DNA of 64,000 nucleotides, taken from positions 1 to 64,000 of the forward strand of contig CAZUDO010000122.1 of assembly GCA_964618895.1 (NCBI GenBank), in the 5' to 3' direction. The translations under genes were made by a program, and so were the position numbers. Source of the stretch: CAZUDO01 sp964618895. GTDB taxonomy: Bacteria > Desulfobacterota > Binatia > DP-6. The notes beneath the pieces were generated by a model that worked only from the letters and a program-made list of their open reading frames with translations, was not told the origin of the DNA and searched no databases. Positions 51,009 to 60,956 of the stretch are shown here, in pieces. Position 1 is the stretch's first letter. Every line of letters begins with the position of its first letter.

Positions 51009-51803
51009 TCAGGCGCCGCCGACCTCCGCGATTGCCGCCAGCAGCCCCTCGTGCAGCGCCCCGTTCGACGCGATCATGCCCGGCCGCAGTGGGGACGGCT
51101 GGTTGAAGACGAGCGGCTTGCCGTCGAGCCCGGTCACGCGGCCGCCGGCCTCCTCGACCAGCAGGGTGCCGGCGCAGATGTCCCATTCGTTCTTCGGCGT
51201 GAGCGTGAAGGTGGCGTCGCCGCTGCCGGCCGACAGTTCGGCTAGCTTAAAGGCCACGCTGCCGGTCAGCTGCACGCGCATGCGGCTCTTGAACGGATCC
51301 CACTCGCCGCGCTTGTCCTCGGAGCGGCTGGCCATGACGATCGCGTCGGCGACGTGGCATTGGGAGGTGACCCGCCCCGGGGCGCCGTTCACGGTGGTGC
51401 CCTGACCGCGCACGGCGACGTAGAGCTTGTCGGCGGCCGGGTTGTACTCGACCGCCACCACCGGCCGGCCGGCTTCGACCAGCGCGATGCAGACGCAGAA
51501 CTCGGGGATGTGCTGGATGAACTCCTTGGTGCCGTCGAGCGGGTCGACCACCCAGGCCCGGCGCCGGCTGAGGCGCTCGGTGGAATCGGCGGTCTCCTCG
51601 GACAGCCAGCCGTCGTCGGGGAAGTTGGCGGCCACCAGCGCCCGGATGCAGGCGTTGGCCTCCAGGTCGGCGGCGGTCACCGGGTTGTCGGGGCGCTTCT
51701 CGTACGCCTGGACGGTGCCCTCGTAGTAGCGACGGATGATGGCGCCGGCGTCGCGGGCGGCGCGCACGGCCACGTCGCGTTCCTTCGCGTATGCGGGGCT
51801 CAT
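51009..51803 (-). CDS. cysQ: 3'(2'),5'-bisphosphate nucleotidase / inositol-monophosphatase family
   Basis: 264 residues. Metal motifs: WLSEETADS, VVDPLDGTKEFIQHIPEFCV and EWDICAGTLLVEEAGG, the CysQ pattern (D-P-L-D-G-T-x-E-F). It probably hydrolyses PAP to AMP, though related phosphatases share the motifs. The start overlaps the stop of the deoxyhypusine-synthase-like gene by one base. Confidence 0.88.
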   Translation of the reverse strand: MSPAYAKERDVAVRAARDAGAIIRRYYEGTVQAYEKRPDNPVTAADLEANACIRALVAANFPDDGWLSEETADSTERLSRRRAWVVDPLDGTKEFIQHIPEFCVCIALVEAGRPVVAVEYNPAADKLYVAVRGQGTTVNGAPGRVTSQCHVADAIVMASRSEDKRGEWDPFKSRMRVQLTGSVAFKLAELSAGSGDATFTLTPKNEWDICAGTLLVEEAGGRVTGLDGKPLVFNQPSPLRPGMIASNGALHEGLLAAIAEVGGA

Positions 51804-52927
51804 CACGAGCGTTTGAAGCCGCCGTCGGGCCCGAAGACGTGTGCCTTGCGGTACTCGCGGACCAGGTTGTCGTACAGCTCGTCGCGCCGGTCATACAGGC
51901 GCTTCGGCGTGCGCGGCGTGTGGTTGGCGAGCGCGTACGCGGTGAGCAGCGGGAGCGCGATGGTGGAGTCGCTGTAGCAGACGATGGTGTCGGGGAGCTT
52001 GTCGGGGTCGACTTTGCCCCAGCTGACCGCCTCGCTCGGGGTGGCGCCCGACAGGCCGCCGGTGTCGACGCGCGCGTCGGTGAACTGGACGTAGAAGTCG
52101 TGCCCCTTCTCCTCGATGCCGAGCACCTCCTGCACCTGGGGCTCGGTCTGCAGGACGAAGTTCTTGGGCGAGCCGCCGCCCAACATGACGACGCCGCTCT
52201 TGCCGCCCGAGCGCTTGGCGGCCAGGACGAGCGCCGCGGTTTCGTTCACGTCGCGCGACACGTCGATGCGGAGCTTGCAGCCTTCCAAGGCGAGCGCGGC
52301 GACGTTCATGCCGATCGAGCTGTCGCCGGGGGACGAGGTGTACACCGGGACGCCGTACTCGGCCGCGGTGGCGACCAGCGACTTGCGCGTGAGCCCGAGG
52401 GCACGCTGGCGCTCGCCGATGATCTGGCCGATCAGGTAGTGGAACTCGGCCGTCCCCATCTCGCGCTGGAACTGCGGCGCGAACAGGATCTTGCGGTAGA
52501 AGGCGTCGGTGTCGAGGAGGACGTTGTACTCGAAGACGATGTCGTAGATGCGGACGACCTGGTCCTTGCGCAGCTCGACGTCGTTCAGGTCCGGCCGGCC
52601 GCGGTGCATGCTGAGCCCGATGCCGAAGTGGGTGTCGTGGTAGAGGTTGGCGCCGGTGGAGACGATCCAATCGACGAACCCGGCCTCGATCAGGGGGATG
52701 AAGCACGACATCCCGAGCCCGGCCGGTGTGAGCGCGCCGCTCACGGAGAGGCCGATGGTCACGTCGTCGGCGAGCATCTTCTGGGTGAACAGCTGCACGG
52801 CTTCGCGCAGACGCGCGCCGTTGTAGGCCAGGAAGGCGCCGTCGATCAGCTCGGTGAGTGTCGTGTGCGGCGTGATCGGAGCCGGCTCTATGCGTGCGCC
52901 CCGCAGCCACCGCTTCTTGTCGGCCAT
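51803..52927 (-). CDS. Deoxyhypusine synthase family protein
   Basis: 374 residues from ATG 52927. Family blocks: TIGLSVSGALTPAGLGMSCF, DWIVSTGANLYHDTHFGIGL, YTSSPGDSSIGMNVAALAL and VMLGGGSPKNFVLQTEPQVQ, where the lysine corresponds to the enzyme-intermediate Lys. Bacteria lack eIF5A, so the substrate is presumably a polyamine (homospermidine-synthase-like) or unknown. The operon partner is cysQ; no polyamine gene is nearby. Confidence 0.9.
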   Translation of the reverse strand: MADKKRWLRGARIEPAPITPHTTLTELIDGAFLAYNGARLREAVQLFTQKMLADDVTIGLSVSGALTPAGLGMSCFIPLIEAGFVDWIVSTGANLYHDTHFGIGLSMHRGRPDLNDVELRKDQVVRIYDIVFEYNVLLDTDAFYRKILFAPQFQREMGTAEFHYLIGQIIGERQRALGLTRKSLVATAAEYGVPVYTSSPGDSSIGMNVAALALEGCKLRIDVSRDVNETAALVLAAKRSGGKSGVVMLGGGSPKNFVLQTEPQVQEVLGIEEKGHDFYVQFTDARVDTGGLSGATPSEAVSWGKVDPDKLPDTIVCYSDSTIALPLLTAYALANHTPRTPKRLYDRRDELYDNLVREYRKAHVFGPDGGFKRS

Positions 52928-53105
52928 GGCGCGTTCCGTAGCATTTTCGTCGGGGTATTGCCAAAAGCGGGCGCGGGGTTGGGGGCGGTTTCGTGCGGTC
53001 GGTTCATGTGCGCGGCGGCGGCGACCGCGCGAACCCGATCCACTCCAGCGTTCCTGTGCAGCGGAGCTGCTTGACGGCTTGCGAGCGAGACCGTACGGGT
53101 GCGGC

Positions 53106-53564
53106 GTGAAGGCGTTCGCGGTGGCGCTGGCGACAGTGGGCGGCGTGGGATACGCGCCCTTCGCTTCGGGAACGGTCGGGTCGCTGGTGGTGCTGCCGCT
53201 GCTGCCGTCGTTGGCGGCGCTGCGTGACTGGTCGCCGGTGGTCGCGGTGCTGGTGGTGATTGGGCTCGTCGCCGCGGCCATCTGGGCGGCGGGGCGTGCG
53301 GAGGAGATCCTCGGCGGGCACGATCATAGCTGTATCGTCGTCGACGAGGTCGCGGGAATGGCGGTCGCCGGCCTGTTCCTGCCCGCCACCTGGACGGCCG
53401 CACTGGTGGCGTTCTTCGTCTTCCGTCTGTTCGATGTCATGAAGCCCTTTCCGGCGGCATTGATCGATCGGCGCGTCGAAGGGGGGCTGGGGGTCGTGGG
53501 CGATGATGTCGTGGCGGGCGCCTATGCGGGGATCGTCACGCGGGTCGTGGTGAGCTTCCTGTGA
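53106..53564 (+). CDS. pgpA: Phosphatidylglycerophosphatase A
   Basis: 152 residues, GTG start. GYAPFASGTVGSLVVLPLLP, CIVVDEVAGMAVAGLFLPAT and FRLFDVMKPFPAALIDRRVE, then GGLGVVGDDVVAGAYAGIV, are the PgpA signature set with acidic metal-binding residues. It dephosphorylates phosphatidylglycerophosphate in the inner membrane. It overlaps cinA by 4 bases. Confidence 0.92.
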   Translation: MKAFAVALATVGGVGYAPFASGTVGSLVVLPLLPSLAALRDWSPVVAVLVVIGLVAAAIWAAGRAEEILGGHDHSCIVVDEVAGMAVAGLFLPATWTAALVAFFVFRLFDVMKPFPAALIDRRVEGGLGVVGDDVVAGAYAGIVTRVVVSFL

Positions 53565-54838
53565 TCGCGCGCGCGGCCATCCTCTCCACGGGGGACGAGC
53601 TCACGACCGGCCGGATCGTCGACACCAACGCCAACTGGATTGCCGACAAGCTGTTCGAGCTCGGCATCGATCTGGTCGCGGTGTTGACGGTGGGCGACTA
53701 CCCGGACCGGCTGGCGTGGGCATGGCGGCAGGCGCTGGCGCAAGCGGACCTCGTCATCTCGACGGGCGGCATCGGTCCCACCGCCGACGATCTCACCAAC
53801 GAGGTGTTGGCGGGCGTGCTGGGCGTGCCGCTGGTGGAGGATGCGGCCTCGGCGGCCCGCGTCCGGCAGTTCTTCGCGGCCTTCGGGCGCGAGATGCCGG
53901 AGAACAACTTGAAGCAGGCGCAGCTCCCGGCGGGGGCGGTGGTGATCGAAAACCCGCTCGGGACCGCACCCGGCTACCGTGTACGCCACGCGGCCTGCCA
54001 GGCGGTGGTCCTGCCCGGCGTTCCGCGCGAGATGAAACGCATGATGGAGGAGACCGTCCTGCCGTGGGTGCGCAGCGAACGCGGCGACGAGGCGTACCTG
54101 GCGCACGTGTTCCAGACCTTCGGGCTCTCCGAGTCGCGCCTCGACGAGCTGGTGGCGGGCGCCGTCGATCCGGCCGAGGGACGGGTGTCCTTCCGGGCGA
54201 GCTTTCCGGAGATCTCGCTGCGCGTGGTCGTGCACGGGCCGCCCGAGGAGGCGGCCGCGCAGCTCGCGCGCGTGGCCGGACGCCTGCGCGAGCGCATCGG
54301 CACGTTCGTCTACGGCGAAGGCGCGGTGACGATGGAAGAGGTGGTAGGACGCGAGCTCCGTGCTCGCGGCCTCACCGTGGCGCTCGCCGAGTCCTGCACC
54401 GGCGGGCTCATCGGGCATCGGCTCACCAACGTGCCGGGCAGCTCGGCGTATGTGCGCGGCGCCGTCGTGGCCTACGCCAACAGCGCCAAGGAGGTGCTGC
54501 TCGGGGTGCGGGCGGAGACGCTCGCAGCGCACGGTGCGGTGAGCGAGGCGGTGGCAGCCGAGATGGCGGCGGGCGCGCGGCGCACCTTCGGTGCGGACCT
54601 GGGGATCGCCACCACCGGCATCGCAGGCCCCGACGGCGGCACGGCCGACAAACCCGTCGGCACGGTGTACCTGGGGCTCGCGGCGGCCGCGGGCACGGTC
54701 ACGCGCTGCTACCAGTTCTGGGGGACGCGCGACTGGGTGAAGCTGTTGGCATCGCAGACGGCGCTCGACTGGCTGCGGCGGCACGTGCTCGGGCAACCGA
54801 TGACCGACTGGCATCTGACGCGGCCGCACACCGGCTGA
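53561..54838 (+). CDS. cinA: CinA-family protein (MoCF domain plus NMN amidohydrolase domain)
   Basis: 425 residues, GTG start. The N-terminal MoCF-like domain (AILSTGDELTTGRIVDTNAN, STGGIGPTADDLTNEVL) is the COG1058-type pyrophosphatase. The C-terminal PncC domain has LAESCTGGLIGHRLTNVPGS and GIATTGIAGPDGG. It recycles pyridine nucleotides. The order cinA-thpR-recA is conserved in many proteobacteria. Confidence 0.95.
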   Translation: MIARAAILSTGDELTTGRIVDTNANWIADKLFELGIDLVAVLTVGDYPDRLAWAWRQALAQADLVISTGGIGPTADDLTNEVLAGVLGVPLVEDAASAARVRQFFAAFGREMPENNLKQAQLPAGAVVIENPLGTAPGYRVRHAACQAVVLPGVPREMKRMMEETVLPWVRSERGDEAYLAHVFQTFGLSESRLDELVAGAVDPAEGRVSFRASFPEISLRVVVHGPPEEAAAQLARVAGRLRERIGTFVYGEGAVTMEEVVGRELRARGLTVALAESCTGGLIGHRLTNVPGSSAYVRGAVVAYANSAKEVLLGVRAETLAAHGAVSEAVAAEMAAGARRTFGADLGIATTGIAGPDGGTADKPVGTVYLGLAAAAGTVTRCYQFWGTRDWVKLLASQTALDWLRRHVLGQPMTDWHLTRPHTG

Positions 54839-54844
54839 CCGTGC

Positions 54845-55414
54845 ATGCGCTGCTTCGTCGCCATCGACCTGCCGGCGGGCGCGCGGGCGGCGATCGCGAG
54901 CGTGCAGGCGGAGCTGCGTGCCGCCGCGGACGGTGCCGACGTGCGCTGGGTCGATCCGGCGGCGCTCCACCTGACGCTCAAGTTCCTGGGCGAGGTTCTC
55001 GCGGCGCGGGTCGACGGCGTCACGAACGCCTTGCGCGCCGCGGTCGGCGGCACGGAGCCGCTCACGCTCACGGTCGGCGGGGTGGGGGCGTTCCCGAGCC
55101 CCCGGCGGGCTCGGGTGCTGTGGGTCGGCGTGGCCGGGAGGGATCTTGCCCGGCTGGCCGGCGCGGTCGAGGGTGCGCTCGCCGCCGAGGGGTTTGCCGC
55201 CGAGGCGCGGTCCTGGAGCGCGCACCTGACCGTCGGCCGGGTCCGGTCGCCGCGCGGGCTCGGTCGCCTGGCGGTTGCCATCGAGGGCGCGGGGCACACC
55301 GAGATCGGCGTCTGGACGGCCTCGGAGGTGGTCCTCTATCGCAGCCACCTCCGCCCCGCCGGCGCCGTCTACGAGGCGGTGGCACGTGTGCCACTCGCCG
55401 GGGCGGAGGCCTAA
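54845..55414 (+). CDS. thpR: RNA 2',3'-cyclic phosphodiesterase
   Basis: 189 residues. Two H-x-T-x motifs, HLTLKFLGE (His42) and HLTVGRVRSP, define the 2H phosphoesterase fold. FVAIDLPAGARAAIASVQAE starts the protein and TASEVVLYRSHLRPAGAVYE ends it. It opens 2',3'-cyclic phosphates on RNA. It starts 6 bases after cinA. Confidence 0.93.
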   Translation: MRCFVAIDLPAGARAAIASVQAELRAAADGADVRWVDPAALHLTLKFLGEVLAARVDGVTNALRAAVGGTEPLTLTVGGVGAFPSPRRARVLWVGVAGRDLARLAGAVEGALAAEGFAAEARSWSAHLTVGRVRSPRGLGRLAVAIEGAGHTEIGVWTASEVVLYRSHLRPAGAVYEAVARVPLAGAEA

Positions 55415-55527
55415 AAATATGCATGGGTGCCGCTGGAGACTGCCCCGCCGCCGGGGTAAAGTGAGGCCTTCCCGGAGCAAACCAATCAGATCCCGAGGCA
55501 ACCGCCGTGCGGGGGGAGGGTGTGACC

Positions 55528-56646
<1,119 letters not shown>

Positions 56647-56649
56647 CTC

Positions 56650-57801
56650 GTGGATCTGCAGACGATCCTGCGCGAAGGAGTCGAGCGACAGGCTTCGGAC
56701 ATTCACCTGAAGGTCGGCGCGCCGCCGATGTTCCGGGTGAGCGGTACGTTGGTGCCGCTCGAGGGTGCGCCGGTGCTCGATCGCACTCGGATGGGCGCCC
56801 TCACGGACGTCCTCCTGAACGATTATCACCGCAGCAAGCTGCAGCAGCAGCTGCAGGTGGACCTCGGCTACGGGGCACCCGGGCTCGGGCGCTTCCGCGT
56901 CAACATCTTCCACCAACGCGGGGAGCTGCAGGCGGCGCTGCGCCTGATTCCGCCGCGCGCGCACCAGATCCGCGACCTGCACCTGCCGCCGGTGGTGGAG
57001 CGTATCGCCAGCGAGCGGCGCGGGCTCATCCTGGTCACCGGCACCACCGGGTCCGGCAAGTCCACCACGCTGGCGGCCATGATCGATCACATCAACCGGT
57101 CCGCAAGCCGGCACGTGATCACCATCGAAGACCCGATCGAGTACCTGCACAGCGACGACCGGTCCATCATCACGCAGCGCGAGATCGGGGAGGACTGCGT
57201 CACTTTCGCGGCGGGCTTGAAGGGTGCGCTGCGGCAGGACCCGGACGTCATCCTGGTCGGCGAAATGCGCGACCTGGAGACCATTGAGACCGCCATCCTG
57301 GCTGCCGAGACCGGCCACCTGGTGATGTCCACTCTGCATACCCTGGACGCCACCGAGACCATCACGCGCGTCATCTCGGCCTTTCCAGAGCACGGCCGCC
57401 ACCAGGCCCGCCTCATCCTGGCCAACATCCTGAAGGGCGTGATCAGCCAGCGGCTGGTGCCGCGCAGCGACGGCACCGGCATGGTGCCGGCGGTCGAGGT
57501 CATGGTGTCGACCGGCTTGGTGCGCGAGTGCGTCACCGTGCCGGAGCGCTCGCGCGAGATCCGCGACGTGATCGCGCGCGGCTATCTCAGCTACGGGATG
57601 CAGACCTTCGACCAGTCGTTGATGACCCACTGGCGCGACGGGTTCATCACCTTCGAGGAGGCGCTCGCGCAGGCGAGCAACCCCGACGACTTCGCGCTCA
57701 AGGCGCGCGGCGTCTCGTCGACCAGCGACGCGCGCTGGGAGAACTTCGACGGGGAGAACAAAGAACACGCGGACGAGCCGATCAAGATCGATCGGTTCTA
57801 G
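56650..57801 (+). CDS. PilT/PilU-family twitching motility ATPase
   Basis: 383 residues, GTG start 4 bases after recA. Walker A TGTTGSGKSTTLAAMIDHIN, the Asp box around TIEDPIEYLHSDDRSIITQR, Walker B-like DPDVILVGEMRDLETIETAI and the His box GHLVMSTLHTLDATETITRV are complete. This is a type IV pilus retraction-type ATPase; PilT versus PilU cannot be settled. No other pilus gene is near, and it splits the usual recA-recX pair. Confidence 0.92.
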   Translation: MDLQTILREGVERQASDIHLKVGAPPMFRVSGTLVPLEGAPVLDRTRMGALTDVLLNDYHRSKLQQQLQVDLGYGAPGLGRFRVNIFHQRGELQAALRLIPPRAHQIRDLHLPPVVERIASERRGLILVTGTTGSGKSTTLAAMIDHINRSASRHVITIEDPIEYLHSDDRSIITQREIGEDCVTFAAGLKGALRQDPDVILVGEMRDLETIETAILAAETGHLVMSTLHTLDATETITRVISAFPEHGRHQARLILANILKGVISQRLVPRSDGTGMVPAVEVMVSTGLVRECVTVPERSREIRDVIARGYLSYGMQTFDQSLMTHWRDGFITFEEALAQASNPDDFALKARGVSSTSDARWENFDGENKEHADEPIKIDRF

Positions 57802-57844
57802 TCGCGACGGGCGCCCGGCGGCGCGCACGCCCACGCCCCTCGAC

Positions 57845-58267
57845 GTGGCGGCGCGCCTGCTCGCCCGGGCACCGTGTGCCGAGGCCGAGCTGGAGGCGCG
57901 GCTCGTCCGCCGCGGCTACCAGCCGGCCACTGCGGCGACCACGGTCGCGCGCTGCCGCGAACTCGGCTACGTGGGCGACGGCGCGTTTGCCCGGGAGCGT
58001 GCCCGCGGTCTGCGGGCGCGGGGGGCGGGGAGCCTCCGGATCGCGGCCGATCTCGAGGCGCGGGGTCTGCCCGAGGCGCTGGTTGCGGCCGCCGTCGAGG
58101 AGTCGCTGGACGGACTTCGCGAGGGGGAATGGGCGCGCCGGGCGCTCGAGCGGGCGCGCGTCCCGCCTGGCGCGCTGGCGCGTGCGTGGCGGCTGTTGGC
58201 GACGCGGGGGTTCCCGGAGGACGTGATCGGCGACCTGCTGGGCGAGCCTGCCGAACCTCTGGCCTAG
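57845..58267 (+). CDS. recX: Regulatory protein RecX
   Basis: About 140 residues from GTG 57845; the start could lie further upstream. Three-helix repeats are visible: ARLLARAPCAEAELEARLVR, ELGYVGDGAFARERARGLRA and GLPEALVAAAVEESL, then RGFPEDVIGDLLGE. RecX modulates RecA filaments. It follows pilT by 43 bases and is presumably co-transcribed with recA-pilT. Confidence 0.82.
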   Translation: MAARLLARAPCAEAELEARLVRRGYQPATAATTVARCRELGYVGDGAFARERARGLRARGAGSLRIAADLEARGLPEALVAAAVEESLDGLREGEWARRALERARVPPGALARAWRLLATRGFPEDVIGDLLGEPAEPLA

Positions 58268-58271
58268 CGGC

Positions 58272-60140
58272 TCATGGCCCCCGGCCGTTGAAGCGGGTGG
58301 CGTCGTTCTGGCGTGCAGCGCTGAGCGTCGTCTGCCAGCACTCCGTCGTGACGCCGTCGCGGATCACGAGCTGTGCGGTCACCGGGAAGCCGAGGCCGAG
58401 CGTCGGCATGGGCACGAGGATGCCCTTGCCCTTCGCATGCACCTTCGCCTTGCCGTCGATGCCGGCCGCGAGCTTGATCGCGGTGACGCCGTCCACGGTC
58501 GCGGCCCGGCTCGAGTAGCTGAAGCCGGTCCGCGTCGGCTTCCAGCACGGCCTCGTGCCGCACGTGCCGCCCGCCGGTACGTCGACGTGCAGGAGCGGCT
58601 GCGGGCGAGCCGACCCATCATAGACGCATACGTGATAGACGGCCGACCCGTTCACCGGGTCGTGGAAGTCGCCGACCGTGGTGGCGGTGCTCTTGCCGAG
58701 GCGCCACCCGAACTGGTCCTGCGCATCGTCGACCTGGTCCTTCAGGATCAGTGCCGCCCCGGCGGGGAGGGTACCGTGGCAGCCGGTGGCGGGCATGGGG
58801 GCGCAGGGAGGCGGCAGGGTCGTCGTGGTGGACATGGGGGTGATGGTGGTGGTCGTGGTTGACGTGGGGGTGGCGGTCGTCGACGATGTGGAGGTGGCGG
58901 TCGTGGCCGTGGTCGTAGTGGGGGAGGCGGTGGAGGTGGTCGTCGACCCGGTGGTGCTGGTGGTGGTCGTAGTGGTCGGGGCGGCCGTCGACACGATCTT
59001 GAAGACCTCCCCCCCGATGTCGACGATGTACAGCTCACCGGCGGCGTCCTCGCCGATGGCAGCCGGCGAGTTGATCGCCAGCCCGCCCCCCGGCGTGAGC
59101 TCCGCGGTCCGCTCGGTGAGCTCCGTGACGCTCACGCCGTCATAGCGCAGCGACCAGATACGCGCCGAGCAGAAATCGGCGAAGAAGTACGTTCCCTGCA
59201 AGCCGGCGATGGCGCTGCCGCGATAGACCGAGCCGCCGGTGACCGAGCCGGTGCAGAACGAACCCGAATGGGGGTAGTCGTGGATCGGGTCGGTCAGGCC
59301 GCCGGGATCGCAGCCGCTGGACGGGTTGTAGCAGAGCGTCCCTTCTTTCAAGCGCCAGCCGTAGTTCTCGCCGCCCGTGCTGGCGGCCGGCTGGAAGTCG
59401 ATCTCTTCACGCTGGCTCTGCCCGACGTCGCCGATGTACATGTCCCCGGTCAGCCGATCGAAGCTGAACCGGAACGGGTTCCGGAGCCCCTTGGCCCAGA
59501 TCTCGTCCAGGGGATTGCCGGGGCCGACGAACGGGTTCGAGGGCGGGATCGCGTAGGGGGAGCCGGCATCGACGTCGATGCGGACCATCTTGCCGTGCAG
59601 GTCGCCGTCGTTCTGCGCTTTGTTGGCGGGATCGCCGACGCCGATGTTCTCGTTGCCGTCGCCCCAGCCGATGTAGAGGTAGCCGTCGGGCCCGAAGGCG
59701 ATCGTGCCGCCCTGGTGGTTGTCGATGGCAGTGAGCTGCATCACGATCTGGGCGCTGCCGGCGTTGGCCACGTTGGGATCCCCCGAGACCTGATAGCGGG
59801 CGACCGTGGGGCGCAGGCTGTTGTCCACGTACTGGACGTAGAAGAGGCCGTTGCTGGCGTAGTTCGGGTGGAACGCGAGCCCGAGCAGGCCGAAGTTGGT
59901 GTTGTCGGTCACCAGCGCCCCGAGGTCGAGGAAGCTCGTCGCGAGCACGGCGCTACCGGTGAGGATCTTGATCTTGCCGGTGTTGAACTCGACGATGAAG
60001 AGGCGCGTGGTGTCGCCGGGGGGCGACGTCACGAAGACCGGTCCGGAGAGCCCCGAGGCCACTCGCACCGTCGTCAGGGCCGCAGGTGCCGGCCGGGCAG
60101 CGACGATCGCCACCAGGAGAAGGGTCGCCGCAGCCTTCAT
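58272..60140 (-). CDS. Secreted PQQ-dependent sugar (soluble aldose) dehydrogenase-like protein with Thr-rich linker
   Basis: About 622 residues from ATG 60140 with a signal peptide (LLLVAIVAARPAPA). The N-terminal beta-propeller (RLFIVEFNTGKIKIL, GWGDGNENIGVGDPANKAQN, GLRNPFRFSFDRLTGDMYIG, DVGQSQREEIDFQP) is the glucose/sorbosone dehydrogenase fold. A linker of about 60 residues of Thr/Ser/Pro is followed by a C-terminal 170-residue domain with a Cys pair, seen in no family I know. The linker design matches the secreted protein at 20931-23249. It is probably exported and possibly surface-anchored. Confidence 0.85.
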   Translation of the reverse strand: MKAAATLLLVAIVAARPAPAALTTVRVASGLSGPVFVTSPPGDTTRLFIVEFNTGKIKILTGSAVLATSFLDLGALVTDNTNFGLLGLAFHPNYASNGLFYVQYVDNSLRPTVARYQVSGDPNVANAGSAQIVMQLTAIDNHQGGTIAFGPDGYLYIGWGDGNENIGVGDPANKAQNDGDLHGKMVRIDVDAGSPYAIPPSNPFVGPGNPLDEIWAKGLRNPFRFSFDRLTGDMYIGDVGQSQREEIDFQPAASTGGENYGWRLKEGTLCYNPSSGCDPGGLTDPIHDYPHSGSFCTGSVTGGSVYRGSAIAGLQGTYFFADFCSARIWSLRYDGVSVTELTERTAELTPGGGLAINSPAAIGEDAAGELYIVDIGGEVFKIVSTAAPTTTTTTSTTGSTTTSTASPTTTTATTATSTSSTTATPTSTTTTTITPMSTTTTLPPPCAPMPATGCHGTLPAGAALILKDQVDDAQDQFGWRLGKSTATTVGDFHDPVNGSAVYHVCVYDGSARPQPLLHVDVPAGGTCGTRPCWKPTRTGFSYSSRAATVDGVTAIKLAAGIDGKAKVHAKGKGILVPMPTLGLGFPVTAQLVIRDGVTTECWQTTLSAARQNDATRFNGRGP

Positions 60141-60205
60141 GACGCACACCTACTGGTGCTTGATGCCCGGAGTCAACGACAATCTTGCGGGGGGACGCTG
60201 CACGT

Positions 60206-60874
60206 TCACGTGTCCCCCGCTGGAGAGGGCTGGAAGCAGCTCACGAGCTGCTGCACCGTAGCGCGCGCCCGGGCGACATCGAACGGCACCCCCGTCTCGA
60301 GCACGGTCACGATGCCGAGCGCCAGCGTCACCAGCACGAGCGCCAGCTGCTCCGGATCGACGTCACGCCGGACCGTGCCCACGACCTGCCCGCGCCGGGT
60401 CGCGGTGGCGACGCGACCGGCGCCCTCGCGCACCAGATGGACGAAGCGGGCGCGCAGATCGGGTGAGCGCGTACACGCCTCGAGCAGGCGGTGGAAGGCG
60501 ACCCCGAGCGCGAAGGGCGGCAGGACAGTGGTGTCCGGCGGCGCCGCCGGACCGGCGAGGGCGGCGGCGGTCGTGGCGGCGAACCGGTCGATGGTATGCT
60601 CGAGGTCGTGGGCCTCATCGTCGGTTGCGATGACGGCGTCGAGGAAGCTCCCGATCACCTGCTCCATGACCGCGACCTGGAAGTCCTCGCGGTCGCGGAA
60701 GTGGACGTAGAAGGCGCCGCGCGTGAACCCGGCCCGGGCGCAGATGGCGTCCAGGCTGGGCGCGTCGAGACCGTTGGCGGCGAACTCGGCCAAGCCCGCG
60801 GCGATCAATGCCTTCCGGGTCTCCTCCTTGGTCACCTCGCGCGGGCGGGGGGCGGAGCGTCGACGAGTCGCCAC
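60206..60874 (-). CDS. TetR-family transcriptional regulator
   Basis: About 222 residues. The helix-turn-helix is SLDAICARAGFTRGAFYVHF; the ligand domain follows from DREDFQVAVMEQVIGSF. The frame opens at 60922, but the first 16 codons would lie inside the palindromic sites, so GTG 60874 (VATRRRSAPRPREVTKEETR) is the better start. It is divergent from alkB with two matching operators between them and is probably the alkane-hydroxylase repressor. Confidence 0.86.
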   Translation of the reverse strand: MATRRRSAPRPREVTKEETRKALIAAGLAEFAANGLDAPSLDAICARAGFTRGAFYVHFRDREDFQVAVMEQVIGSFLDAVIATDDEAHDLEHTIDRFAATTAAALAGPAAPPDTTVLPPFALGVAFHRLLEACTRSPDLRARFVHLVREGAGRVATATRRGQVVGTVRRDVDPEQLALVLVTLALGIVTVLETGVPFDVARARATVQQLVSCFQPSPAGDT

Positions 60875-60887
60875 GCCCCCCGTCTTG

Positions 60888-60905
60888 ACATACGAGGCGG
60901 TATGT
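60888..60905. promoter_or_regulatory. TetR operator, site 1
   Basis: acatacgaggcggtatgt has perfect 6-bp arms acatac/gtatgt. It overlaps a ttgaca (60885-60890), so occupancy would block transcription. It is centred 33 bp from site 2, three helical turns. Confidence 0.75.
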
Positions 60906-60920
60906 TGGAATCTCAGCTTC

Positions 60921-60938
60921 ACATACGCATCCGTATGT
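60921..60938. promoter_or_regulatory. TetR operator, site 2
   Basis: acatacgcatccgtatgt has the same 6-bp arms plus a further matching g/c pair. It lies 18 bases before the alkB ATG, where a bound repressor would block initiation or elongation. Confidence 0.75.
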
Positions 60939-60956
60939 TAACGGAGACCTGCCGAC

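Noticed and set aside
60875..60922. tetR start at 60922
   Set aside because: The extra codons fall inside the palindromic operators and encode residues unlike TetR N-termini.
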